IMG/VR virus record: IMGVR_UViG_3300022562_000785
Location: 1 to 47,320 of that record
Reading direction: 5' to 3' (one strand)
From: a virus
DNA length: 47,320 nt
Shown: in pieces, positions 1 through 6,261 of the stretch
Layout of the letters: each line of letters opens with the position of its first letter
Position numbering within the stretch: the stretch's first letter is position 1
Made by a program: the position numbers and the translations under genes
Notes under the pieces: model-generated
Databases searched by the model: none
Told to the model about the DNA's origin: nothing
What the model saw: the letters and a program-made list of their open reading frames with translations, nothing else

Positions 1-104
1 TCCAACAGCAACGTGTCCAGCGTGGTGAGTACGTGGACAGGGAGCCAGATGTGCAGGTCCGCCATCGGGATGGGAGACTTAGGCCTTCCTCTTTTCTTCG
101 GCAT
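1..104 (-). CDS. Ribbon-helix-helix-like protein, N-terminal part (cut by window start)
   Basis: This is the first 34 codons of the gene seen complete at 46585-46812; the rest lies off the left edge. Its ATG (complement of 102-104) falls inside the coding sequence of the 81-residue gene that ends at 79, so the two overlap by 26 bp. The visible part starts with a basic AT-hook-like tail (KKRGRPK). The DNA is identical to the other copy over this stretch. See the complete copy for the functional reasoning. Confidence 0.7.
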   Translation of the reverse strand, partial: MPKKRGRPKSPIPMADLHIWLPVHVLTTLDTLLL

Positions 105-324
105 CACGCCCTCTTTGTTTAGCAATATCACGGAGAAGTTCGAGGTCCTCGACCGGACAGTCACGCTCGAACTGGTTATACACGAGGGAAAGCATATGCA
201 GCATCCCTGCGAGGAAATGCCAGATTTCCGGATCTGGGTCGTATGATAGCGCCATCTGCCACCTGGGAATGATGATGTTAACTAGCATAAACGACGGAGT
301 TTGATATGAGGTTAGGCTAGACAT
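79..324 (-). CDS. Small hypothetical protein (81 aa) of the MoxR/VWA operon
   Basis: I do not recognise this protein. The ATG (complement of 322-324) overlaps the stop of the upstream VWA-peptidase gene by 8 bp (ATGTCTAG), so translation is probably coupled. The middle is fairly hydrophobic and aromatic (IWHFLAGMLHMLSLVY, about residues 33-48) and the C-terminus is charged (QRGRDAEEKRKA). A second copy at 46787-47032 differs only by conservative changes (I/L, E/D, I/V). That pattern is expected of a protein under purifying selection and supports this reading frame over the antisense one. Confidence 0.7.
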   Translation of the reverse strand: MSSLTSYQTPSFMLVNIIIPRWQMALSYDPDPEIWHFLAGMLHMLSLVYNQFERDCPVEDLELLRDIAKQRGRDAEEKRKA

Positions 325-1489
325 GAAGGACTTCCCCCGGATACGGAGTCCGCACGGTGTCGTAGATGATCCAGATTGTTCTCGGGAACGGATCAGTGGG
401 ATCACCGGCTTCCCCGTCCGTGAGGACAATAAGGTAATCCGGCTGGACCCGGTTGGCGTACTCGACTGGCCCGGAAAAGCTGGTTCCTCCTCCGATCTGC
501 GGGCGGAAGTTCAAGGGCTCGTGAAGGGAGACGATTTTGGTCTCGACTATCTGGTAGTTAAACGTCACGATGTGGAGCTTTTCCACGAGGAGACTCTTGC
601 GAAGTTTGTCGAGATCCGTCATGATTCTCCCGACTCGAGGGCCGGGCATGGAACTGGACACGTCCACCGCTGCGACAAGGGTGGATACTCCCTTCGTCGT
701 GTTGGAGGGGGCGTATATACCGCTGGACAGGAGACGGGTAGCCGGACGATTCCAGGTGGAGTCCGTTCGGACGTTCGAGAGCATGATCTTTCCGAGGACT
801 GCTCTCCAGTTCACATCCGATGCTGGTCCGAAGTCTGCGAGCACCGCATCAATCTCGGGGCTGTTCCCAGGTTCATTCCCGGTGAGGGGTTTTTGCATCC
901 CGCTGAAGATGTTACCCCTTTGCGCCCGCTGGTTAAGAATCGCTGCCTTGAGATTGGATTGGGCTTTCTTCTTCCCCTGCTTCGTGGGAGGGATAACGTC
1001 CTGACCACCAGCTGATTCGAGGATGAGCGCGGTGTCTACCTTGTTATCAATGAGCCACTCGTACACCTCTTCCGGGGACGGGAGGATGGGGGTATCTAGC
1101 TCCGGGGGCAGGTACTGCCCCCTCGGGGGAAGCTCAATCCCCCGCCTCTTCGCCTCGGTGTTGATGCACATATCGCAGGCGACGTTAAAGATCTCCTGAT
1201 CCCGGTGCCCGCACCGAAGCGGGTGACCGAGGAGTACGTGCATCAGCTCGTGGTACAAGAGCCCCTTTCGTTCCTTGGGGGCGAGTTCTGACCAGAACTT
1301 GGGGTTGATGTACAGGTTAACCCCGTCAACCCCTGCGGTTGGAATCTCCTCCGTACCGATGACGTAGAGGTACTGGAGGAGGAAGAGGGATTCCCCGCCG
1401 AGTTGGGGCTGATGCCCGTCCTCTGCCACGTCCCCGATGTAAGGGTACAATGGCAGGGATTTGCGTCGAGAGTTTCTTATAATAGCCAT
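317..1489 (-). CDS. Metallopeptidase-like plus VWA domain protein (DUF2201/COG3864 type)
   Basis: A 390-residue two-domain protein. Residues 1-120 hold a zincin-like motif HELMHVLLGH (H80, E81, H84, H89), with conserved-looking Cys and Asp around ACDMC. Residues 265-390 form a von Willebrand A domain with a complete MIDAS: D276-x-S278-x-S280, T336 in GGGTS and D358 in LTDGE. Proteins of this build pair with MoxR-type AAA+ ATPases, and here the MoxR gene lies directly upstream with a 13-bp overlap. The ATG has GGAG 8 bases upstream. By analogy with other MoxR/VWA pairs (RavA-ViaA, NorQ-NorD, CbbQ-CbbO), the VWA protein would be the substrate adaptor and the ATPase the motor. Whether the peptidase site is active is unknown. 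The partial copy at the right end changes S339T, D366E and similar positions. Confidence 0.85.
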   Translation of the reverse strand: MAIIRNSRRKSLPLYPYIGDVAEDGHQPQLGGESLFLLQYLYVIGTEEIPTAGVDGVNLYINPKFWSELAPKERKGLLYHELMHVLLGHPLRCGHRDQEIFNVACDMCINTEAKRRGIELPPRGQYLPPELDTPILPSPEEVYEWLIDNKVDTALILESAGGQDVIPPTKQGKKKAQSNLKAAILNQRAQRGNIFSGMQKPLTGNEPGNSPEIDAVLADFGPASDVNWRAVLGKIMLSNVRTDSTWNRPATRLLSSGIYAPSNTTKGVSTLVAAVDVSSSMPGPRVGRIMTDLDKLRKSLLVEKLHIVTFNYQIVETKIVSLHEPLNFRPQIGGGTSFSGPVEYANRVQPDYLIVLTDGEAGDPTDPFPRTIWIIYDTVRTPYPGEVLHV

Positions 1490-2475
1490 TGTCCCATCTC
1501 CACTTTGAGTTTCGGGTCCGTAAGGTGGGAGAGGTAGAGCTGAACGTAATCTTTATTCAGCCGTTCGAGGAAGGCCACGTCTTGGAAGCTGGTGGCGCTC
1601 GAGGCCGTTGCGGCGAGGTTCTTCACCACGAGCGCGACTTCTCCGGCTTCGGGCAAGGGGATCTTCTGCGGGTTCGCTCGGATTTCCGAGGGGGAGATGC
1701 TTCCCTTGCTGAAGGATTCCACGAAGGTGCTCGCGGCCAAGGGGCCAATCACGCTGGTTGCAAGGGCCCGGATTTGCTCGTGGGTTACGTCCTTGGGTGT
1801 TGCAGCAAGGAGGCTGGAGAGGAACGCCCAGGTACGAGGGGTCGGGAACACGGTCTGGGACGAGTCCGAGTTATCGTACAGGAACGAAGGTTTGGATTTG
1901 AGGAACTTTATAACCCGCGTGTCGATCCCGTGCTCATCTGCCCAGGTGAACCAATCGTCAGGGGAAGGTTGAAGGGTGAGCTGCACCATCCGATTACGGA
2001 GGGGGGAGGGCAGCTCATACACAAGGCTGTTGTCCGTGACCCGATTGCCCGCTGCGATAACGCACCACCCCGGCGGGAGGGATACATCCCCAATCTTATG
2101 ATCGAGGAAGAGCTGCATCGCCGGGAGGATGGTGGCGGGTTGCGCGCTGGTGATCTCGTCGATGAAGAGGAACCCGAAGGGGGTGTCTGGGACCATGAAG
2201 GAGGCCGGGGCCCAGTGCGTCACCCGAATACCTCGATGCTCAACGGTGTAGGGAATGCCGCGAAAGTCCACGGATTCCATCTGCGGAGCATTGAGGGTTA
2301 CGAGAGGGACTTCCCGCTCCTTTGCAATCTGCCCAACGAGATCAGTTTTCCCGATTCCGGGCGGACCCCAGATCATCACGTTCCGTTTCGCTGCAAGCGA
2401 GGTACGGATCAGGAACGTCGCGTCTGGAAAGCGAAGGACCGGAGGCTCACCGAGGTTGGTTATTGGAGTTGCCAT
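1477..2475 (-). CDS. MoxR-family AAA+ ATPase
   Basis: A 332-residue AAA+ protein with Walker A GPPGIGKT (37-44), Walker B LFIDEI (D106, E107), a sensor-1 Asn in AAGN (N144) and candidate arginine fingers in PLRNR (R160, R162). The compact fold with a short C-terminal lid (190-330) matches MoxR ATPases, which act as ATP-driven chaperones and usually sit beside a VWA gene. The next gene overlaps by 13 bp and encodes that VWA partner, so the two probably form one complex in the cytoplasm. The target is unknown; remodelling of a host or phage complex is inference. The start is ATG with only a weak upstream GGAA. Confidence 0.88.
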   Translation of the reverse strand: MATPITNLGEPPVLRFPDATFLIRTSLAAKRNVMIWGPPGIGKTDLVGQIAKEREVPLVTLNAPQMESVDFRGIPYTVEHRGIRVTHWAPASFMVPDTPFGFLFIDEITSAQPATILPAMQLFLDHKIGDVSLPPGWCVIAAGNRVTDNSLVYELPSPLRNRMVQLTLQPSPDDWFTWADEHGIDTRVIKFLKSKPSFLYDNSDSSQTVFPTPRTWAFLSSLLAATPKDVTHEQIRALATSVIGPLAASTFVESFSKGSISPSEIRANPQKIPLPEAGEVALVVKNLAATASSATSFQDVAFLERLNKDYVQLYLSHLTDPKLKVEMGQWLL

Positions 2476-2500
2476 GTTGTGAAGGTTCCAAAGGTTGAGG

Positions 2501-2569
2501 TTACGAAAACAAACTGTACAATATGTAGCCGTACCCCATGAGTTCGAGCACGGCTACATACAGGTCCAT
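2501..2569 (-). CDS. Possible 22-residue hydrophobic leader peptide
   Basis: A short reading frame between the 135-residue gene and moxR: ATG (complement of 2567-2569), 22 hydrophobic and aromatic residues beginning MDLYVAVLELMG, then TAA at 2501. Only a weak GGATAG precedes it, and that overlaps the stop of the upstream gene. The frame contains the 10-bp inverted repeat at 2523-2559, so it may be chance translation of a regulatory hairpin. It could also be a tiny membrane peptide or a leader that couples translation to moxR. Confidence 0.25.
   Translation of the reverse strand: MDLYVAVLELMGYGYILYSLFS
2523..2559. repeat. 10-bp inverted repeat upstream of moxR
   Basis: Perfect arms ATGTAGCCGT (2523-2532) and ACGGCTACAT (2550-2559) surround 17 bases. 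Transcribed leftward, this forms a hairpin about 50 nt before the moxR start. No T-run follows it, so it is not an intrinsic terminator. It could be an mRNA stability or processing element, or an operator. Confidence 0.5.
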
Positions 2570-2576
2570 CGTGGGC

Positions 2577-2984
2577 CTATCCGAAAAAGGACTTCAGCCC
2601 GGCGTACAGGTCCTTGGCCTGCTGCACGTCGAGGTTGAAGATATCTCCCCTTCCTGTCTGGATAGAAAAGTAGATCGTCTTACCGGACGTGGGGAGGGTA
2701 ACGGACTCGACGCCGGGTTGCTGGGTGCCGTTTCCTTTGTGCTTGACTCCTTTCGCCTGTGGGAACTTGGAGAACCAAGCTTCACGGAGTTCTGGGGAAA
2801 CGGAGCTGGGCCCGGCCATAGGCCGCCTCCGACGAGGGTGGATGTGGGCTTTCCCCTGAACACGACGAGCGAACTTGGTGAAGTTCCCTTCGTGGCAGGT
2901 GGGGAGAAGTTCCTTGAACATGGAGGAGAATGCGGCCAGTTCCTCTTCGTTCCAGAAAATGCGGTGGTTGGCTGCTTTTTTCAT
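2577..2984 (-). CDS. Hypothetical protein (135 aa)
   Basis: I do not recognise this protein. The ATG overlaps the stop of the preceding gene (ATGA, 2981-2984), so it is part of a translationally coupled operon. The N-terminal half is charged, with a basic stretch around HPRRRRP. Residues 95-135 look like a small folded domain with alternating strands, ending in a helix (QQAKDLYAGLKSFFG). The position two genes before moxR suggests a role linked to the MoxR/VWA machine, but nothing in the sequence proves it. Confidence 0.75.
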   Translation of the reverse strand: MKKAANHRIFWNEEELAAFSSMFKELLPTCHEGNFTKFARRVQGKAHIHPRRRRPMAGPSSVSPELREAWFSKFPQAKGVKHKGNGTQQPGVESVTLPTSGKTIYFSIQTGRGDIFNLDVQQAKDLYAGLKSFFG

Positions 2985-3247
2985 GGCTTGACTATGACCT
3001 CACTGAGGTTGATCCCGGCTTTGCGGAACAGGTGGTGAGGCGCCGGGCACGGCCAACCACCTGTGTATAACTCCTTGATTTCGGGAGTCGAGGGGAGGGT
3101 GAGAACCATACAGGACCCCTCGAACACGTTGACGCGCGATGCACGGGAGACACGGCGCCGGACGGGCTTCGCCGTCCAGATACGCCAACAACCCTCGACC
3201 GGGTCGTATGTAAGCTGGAGTTCTGTCATGCTCTGGGTTGGTTTCAT
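2981..3247 (-). CDS. Hypothetical protein (88 aa)
   Basis: I do not recognise this protein. A longer version starting at 3259 is possible, but I chose the ATG at 3247 because it overlaps the stop of the 40-residue membrane gene (ATGA). The stop overlaps the next start in the same way. The sequence has a possible small beta domain (ELQLTYDPVEGCWRIW) and a basic stretch (VRRRVSRASR). Confidence 0.65.
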   Translation of the reverse strand: MKPTQSMTELQLTYDPVEGCWRIWTAKPVRRRVSRASRVNVFEGSCMVLTLPSTPEIKELYTGGWPCPAPHHLFRKAGINLSEVIVKP

Positions 3248-3366
3248 GAGAATATCCATTTAATGAAGGTGATGATGGGACTGCCCGATTCGAGGGCGCC
3301 AAGCCAGGCTCCGAAGATGATTAGCCCGACGATGGTACCTCCGATTGTGATGAGGGTATCTTTCAA
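3244..3366 (-). CDS. Small single-TM membrane protein (40 aa, TTG start)
   Basis: A 40-codon gene read from the junctions. TTG (complement of 3364-3366) is preceded by a strong Shine-Dalgarno GGGAGG six bases upstream and overlaps the stop of the four-Cys gene (TTGA). Its own stop overlaps the next ATG (ATGA). The peptide begins MKDTLITIGGTIVGLIIFG and has one hydrophobic span at about residues 5-24, with no signal-cleavage site. Its place between two early-operon genes argues against a holin. It may anchor or partner one of the neighbouring proteins at the inner membrane. Confidence 0.7.
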   Translation of the reverse strand: MKDTLITIGGTIVGLIIFGAWLGALESGSPIITFIKWIFS

Positions 3367-3884
3367 AATAGCCTCCCTTGCGGGTCAGGTTCAACGAGGG
3401 CATCGAAGGCGCTGTGCGCGAAGCGAACCTTATACGCGCACTCGACGCAGATGGGAACCTGGACGTTGACCAGCTCATGCGCGTATTCTAGCGTGGTGAG
3501 GTCAAGGTATTCCCGGATCTCGGGGGAGATGTGGGAGAGGCGACGAAGCCGCTTATCCCCACGAGTGCTGATCTCCGCGAGCATACGACCCGCGAAGTGG
3601 GTGCTGGTCCCCGCGCATTGACGGCAATGCTGGACCTCAAACAGGTCCGTGATTGCGTGGACCTGCCAGCGATGGGGGACGGGAAATGCTTTCCCCGTTG
3701 GCCGGGGTTTGGGAGCGGGTTTCGGGGGGCTGGGTGCGGCGGCGAGCAACCGGTCAAGATCCTCGATGGTAAGGATCTCAACATCCCCGCGTCGGTTTTG
3801 TTCAGCCAGCTCTTCGATCTTCCGCATACGGGCTTCTTCTTCTCGAAGCTGCTCATCCGTAGGTTCGGTTATTGCTGGATCCAT
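3363..3884 (-). CDS. Four-cysteine, probably zinc-binding protein (173 aa)
   Basis: First gene of the operon that leads to moxR and the VWA peptidase. Residues 1-45 are acidic and probably coiled coil, residues 48-70 a Pro/Ala/Lys-rich linker. The C-terminal half carries two CxxC pairs, CRQC (87-90) and CVEC (146-149), about 56 residues apart, as in a split zinc-ribbon or treble-clef-like site. A consensus sigma70 promoter lies at 3931-3959, giving a leader of about 40 nt. The exact family is not recognised. DNA, RNA or protein binding are all possible. Confidence 0.75.
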   Translation of the reverse strand: MDPAITEPTDEQLREEEARMRKIEELAEQNRRGDVEILTIEDLDRLLAAAPSPPKPAPKPRPTGKAFPVPHRWQVHAITDLFEVQHCRQCAGTSTHFAGRMLAEISTRGDKRLRRLSHISPEIREYLDLTTLEYAHELVNVQVPICVECAYKVRFAHSAFDALVEPDPQGRLF

Positions 3885-3930
3885 GTCAGGTGGTCCTTTT
3901 TGGGCGGGTTAAACTCGGAATTGATACGAC

Positions 3931-3959
3931 ATTATATGTCATGATTCGCCAGGTGTCAA
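3931..3959 (-). promoter_or_regulatory. Consensus sigma70 promoter for the four-Cys/MoxR operon
   Basis: On the minus strand there is a perfect TTGACA (complement of 3954-3959), a 17-bp spacer and a perfect TATAAT (complement of 3931-3936). Transcription should begin near 3924, about 40 nt before the ATG at 3884. The only upstream gene (3977-4171) ends 18 bp before the -35 box. Confidence 0.85.
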
Positions 3960-3976
3960 GAACATCTTTCAAACTC

Positions 3977-4171
3977 CTACACGCTTCCCCTCACATACGG
4001 GAGGAGTTGGATCACCGTATCCTGCGCGTGGAGCCGGGTATCCTTCCTGAGCAATCGGAGGGGTTGTCGAATCTTATAAGGTTCCGACACCGTTTGTCGC
4101 AAAGGAGTCCATTCTCCTGTTGCCGGTTCAATCACCACTTGCTGTACAATAACCCTCACATACACCGTCAT
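3977..4171 (-). CDS. Small hypothetical protein (64 aa)
   Basis: I do not recognise this protein. The ATG (4171) overlaps the stop of the 223-residue gene (ATGA) and has a strong AGAGGAG about 7 bases upstream. The sequence looks like a small beta-rich protein (MTVYVRVIVQQVVIEP at the N-terminus) with a basic second half. Its stop lies just upstream of the promoter for the next operon. Confidence 0.7.
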   Translation of the reverse strand: MTVYVRVIVQQVVIEPATGEWTPLRQTVSEPYKIRQPLRLLRKDTRLHAQDTVIQLLPYVRGSV

Positions 4172-4839
4172 TTCTTTTCTCCTCTTTGATCCGCCGGGAT
4201 ATACTTCCCTTCACTATCAAACCACTCCGGGTGGTCGAGCATGGCCTGGGCCTTGGAGATACTCGTGGGCTTGTGGGTGCCGGGCTCAGGCCGGCTTTCA
4301 GCCGGGCCGGGTTCGCGTTTCGCGTCTGGCTCCAGATACTTCGCGTAGAAAGCATCCTCTTCCTCCTGGGTAGGAGGGAGCCTCACTGTCCCATCCATTG
4401 CCATGCCGGTTACAGGCGCCGGTGGAGGGGCCGTTTCCCGCATGATTCGAGTGGCGGTCTCGGGGGATACTCTGCCGATCCCATAGGCCCGCTTCAAATC
4501 CGTCACCACGACCTTTGCTGGATTGTCCGGCTTGTACCTGAGGTCGATCCGCGACAGCGGTTCACCCAACGGCCCACGAATCGACAACCTGAGATTATCG
4601 AGGGTCTGATCCTGCGTAGTCGCCACGAAGTAGGTTTTCTCAAACTGCCTCCGCCATTTGTAAAATGCACTTCGCCAGCTATGCGCCGCAGCATGATCCA
4701 TCAACGGACTCTCCCAAACCACCAGCTGGGGATTATCCTTAAACGCCCGATAGACCACATCAAATTCTTCATGCGCCAGCCGGAGTTCCTCGTAGCTCAG
4801 TTCCTTGAAGAATTCCTCCGGTTCAGGTTTCTTTTTCAC
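4168..4839 (-). CDS. Hypothetical protein (223 aa, GTG start)
   Basis: I do not recognise this protein. The start is GTG (complement of 4837-4839) with AGGG about 8 bases upstream. Residues 1-130 look helical and charged (KELSYEELRLAHEEFDVVY) and include several Trp and Tyr. Residues 135-200 are Pro/Glu-rich and probably disordered. The C-terminus contains a short motif with HPEWFDSEG. It forms a two-gene unit with the 64-residue gene and lies just downstream of the large inverted repeat at 4867-5032. Confidence 0.75.
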   Translation of the reverse strand: MKKKPEPEEFFKELSYEELRLAHEEFDVVYRAFKDNPQLVVWESPLMDHAAAHSWRSAFYKWRRQFEKTYFVATTQDQTLDNLRLSIRGPLGEPLSRIDLRYKPDNPAKVVVTDLKRAYGIGRVSPETATRIMRETAPPPAPVTGMAMDGTVRLPPTQEEEDAFYAKYLEPDAKREPGPAESRPEPGTHKPTSISKAQAMLDHPEWFDSEGKYIPADQRGEKK

Positions 4840-4866
4840 GGGCTGTCCCTTTCATTGGTAAGTCGT

Positions 4867-5032
4867 ACATCAATCTATCAATCTATCGGAATCCGTTGGG
4901 GTGCCCCACCCGTTCTCGCAAGTCCAAGGGTTTTTTAATTTTTTTTATTTTTTTTGAAAACGCTTAGGAGAACCAACACCTATGGGGGGATGGGGTGGGG
5001 TGGCGAATCCCGATAGATTGATAGACCGATGT
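4867..5032. repeat. 29-nt imperfect inverted repeat around T-tracts (origin or operator candidate)
   Basis: Arm 1 (4867-4895) and arm 2 (5004-5032) pair at 25 of 29 positions. The core is a perfect 15-bp match, CTATCAATCTATCGG (4875-4889) and its complement (5010-5024). Each arm contains a direct duplication of ATCTATC, so each looks like a small iteron array. Between the arms lie three long T-runs (4931-4956) and a G-rich stretch (4984-5000). The 247-nt gap contains no gene I can support. An origin of replication or a control site is plausible; the terminator at 5043-5073 is adjacent. Confidence 0.6.
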
Positions 5033-5042
5033 ACCACTATGG

Positions 5043-5073
5043 TTAAAAAAGGGAGGATCGTAAAGATCCTCCC
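5043..5073 (-). terminator. Intrinsic terminator after the 164-residue paralogue
   Basis: A perfect 9-bp stem, GGGAGGATC (5051-5059) and GATCCTCCC (5065-5073), has a 5-nt loop. Read leftward it is followed by a run of six T residues (complement of 5045-5050). It starts 13 bp after the stop of the gene ending at 5087. Confidence 0.88.
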
Positions 5074-5086
5074 AACCCGCCTCGGG

Positions 5087-5581
5087 TTAAAGCTCGATTG
5101 CCCGCGGTTCGGCTTTCTCCGCAGCCGTGCGAGCGCGTTCCGCCCGGATCTCGGCAATCGCAGCCGCAACCGCCGGGAGGGCACGCCAGGCTTTCCGCTT
5201 CGCGTCGTCCGCATCTGCGACTTTTTGCTGGACTTCGAGCAGATCCTTCCCGGTGACTCGGGCGATTGCTGCAGCCAGCTCGGTGGTACGGGGCTTGGCC
5301 TCGCCTGCAGCCCGCGCTGCACGCCACTGACCAGCAACCAGCTGATCCCAAACCTGGCTCACGCTCGCCTTCGCAGCCGCGAAGTCTCCCTTCGCACCGG
5401 CATAGCTGTCCCCGAGCTTTTGCATCAGCCCGTGAAGGCTCAGCGTTTTGATAATCTCCTGGGGGAGCTTGCTCATCTCGAAGTCCATGCTGGTCCCATC
5501 ACCGAAGGTGATCGAGCCTTGCATCGTCTCAACATCATATTCCTTCTCCGCAAACTTTGCGGCTTTGCTATCATCACTCAT
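5087..5581 (-). CDS. Early protein, paralogue of the neighbouring 157-residue protein
   Basis: A 164-residue soluble protein of unknown function. I start it at the ATG complementing 5579-5581, which has GGAG 7 bases upstream, rather than an in-frame ATG 81 bases earlier that would lie over the promoter. It shares a full-length pattern with the protein at 5777-6250: GDGTSMDFEMSKLPQEI, then HGLMQKLGD, then AIARVTGKDLLEVQQKV, then AWRALPAVAAAIAEIRAER. The shared C-terminal half looks helical with a VTGK-x-L-x-x-V core. It is monocistronic, with its own consensus promoter and terminator, which suggests strong independent early expression. Confidence 0.8.
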   Translation of the reverse strand: MSDDSKAAKFAEKEYDVETMQGSITFGDGTSMDFEMSKLPQEIIKTLSLHGLMQKLGDSYAGAKGDFAAAKASVSQVWDQLVAGQWRAARAAGEAKPRTTELAAAIARVTGKDLLEVQQKVADADDAKRKAWRALPAVAAAIAEIRAERARTAAEKAEPRAIEL

Positions 5582-5621
5582 TGTTTTCTCCAAGGTTGGC
5601 GTGATCGAATGACCACGATTC

Positions 5622-5649
5622 ATTATAACCGCGCCCGGCGATTTGTCAA
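5622..5649 (-). promoter_or_regulatory. Consensus sigma70 promoter for the 164-residue paralogue
   Basis: On the minus strand there is a perfect TTGACA (complement of 5644-5649), a 16-bp spacer and a perfect TATAAT (complement of 5622-5627). The expected start is near 5615, about 34 nt before the ATG at 5581. Confidence 0.85.
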
Positions 5650-5692
5650 GGACACTATGCATGATTCGGCTCGGGCGCCAGGGGCCAAGGCG

Positions 5693-5730
5693 CTAGGCAC
5701 GGCGGGCGCCACATGGGCGCCACTAGGCAC
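5693..5730. promoter_or_regulatory. Paired CTAGGCAC motifs upstream of an early promoter
   Basis: Two copies of CTAGGCAC (5693-5700 and 5723-5730) lie about 44 and 74 bp upstream of the -35 box ending at 5649. GGCGCC hexamers are interspersed. The same motif recurs as a pair upstream of the promoter of the paralogous gene (6390-6408). This is a candidate binding site; no regulator is known. Confidence 0.4.
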
Positions 5731-5740
5731 CCTCAAAGGG

Positions 5741-5768
5741 TGAAAAAATCCCCCCTTCCGGGGGGATT
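5741..5768 (-). terminator. Intrinsic terminator after the 157-residue paralogue
   Basis: A perfect 9-bp stem, AATCCCCCC (5747-5755) and GGGGGGATT (5760-5768), has a 4-nt loop that reads GGAA (a GNRA tetraloop) on the minus strand. Read leftward it is followed by six T residues. It begins 9 bp after the stop at 5777. Confidence 0.9.
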
Positions 5769-5776
5769 GATCCTGG

Positions 5777-6250
5777 TTATTGGAAGTCTGCGGCGAGGGC
5801 TTCGCGGTCCGCGTCCTTGGACTTGTTGGCTTGTTCGGCCAACCTGCGCGCTTCGATCTGTTGCATCGTCGCGGCGACTGCGGGAATCGCTGCCCATTTC
5901 TTCATCTGCTCGTCCGAGGCTTGGAACACTTGTTCCTCGACCTTTTCGAGGGCCTTGCCGGTCACCTTGGCGATCGCTTCCGCAAGGAGGCTTTCATCCA
6001 ATCCGGTATCGTTCCACTTGCCCCGGATCAGGTTCCGCGCGATACCTTGCGCGTTCCGGATGAATTCGGGAAGTTCCTTCCCCGCTCCCGCGTCGATCAA
6101 CTTTTGGTAAACCCCGTGAACGAGACCTTTGGATTTGATCCCGTCCGGCAAGGTTGCCGTATCGACTTCGACGACCGTGCCCTCGTTGAACACGAGCCGC
6201 ACCACGGTTCCGATTTTGGAACCCTCGTACTTCTTCGCGCTTTTTGCCAT
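5777..6250 (-). CDS. First early protein (157 aa), paralogue of the 164-residue protein
   Basis: An unrecognised soluble protein and the first gene of the leftward early region. It aligns with the downstream paralogue over most of its length: FNEGTVVEVDTATLPDGI, HGVYQKLIDAGAG, AIAKVTGKALEKVEEQV, KWAAIPAVAATMQQIEARR. It is acidic and helical at the C-terminus. GGAG lies 9 bases before the ATG. It is flanked by its own promoter and a strong terminator. The position nearest the divergent control region suggests an immediate-early role such as host takeover or control of the late operon. That is inference only. Confidence 0.8.
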   Translation of the reverse strand: MAKSAKKYEGSKIGTVVRLVFNEGTVVEVDTATLPDGIKSKGLVHGVYQKLIDAGAGKELPEFIRNAQGIARNLIRGKWNDTGLDESLLAEAIAKVTGKALEKVEEQVFQASDEQMKKWAAIPAVAATMQQIEARRLAEQANKSKDADREALAADFQ

Positions 6251-6261
6251 GTGTTGAATCT

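Larger units (their letters stand above)
1..612. repeat. Left copy of the overlapping genome ends
   Basis: This stretch matches 46709-47320 without any indel, at an offset of 46,708 bp. I count 16 substitutions, at 126, 166, 190, 214, 217, 270, 332, 351, 392, 397, 431, 475, 491, 498, 504 and 518 (about 97% identity). The first 125 and last 94 bases are identical. It carries the 5' part of the RHH-like gene, the whole 81-residue gene and the 3' end of the VWA-peptidase gene. True packaged terminal repeats are normally identical, so I read this as a circular contig that overruns its start and joins two strain variants. Confidence 0.9.

Noticed and set aside
1-612. Direct terminal repeats of a linear packaged genome
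   Set aside because: Sixteen mismatches between copies argue against packaged repeats, which are copied from each other and normally identical.
1489-2541. A 350-codon plus-strand frame opposite moxR
   Set aside because: The minus-strand MoxR protein has complete Walker and sensor motifs; the plus frame has none and crosses the early operon.
4929-4958. T-runs as an intrinsic terminator for a rightward transcript
   Set aside because: The nearby GGGGTGCCCC hairpin (4898-4907) is over 20 bp away from the T-runs and no rightward gene ends here.
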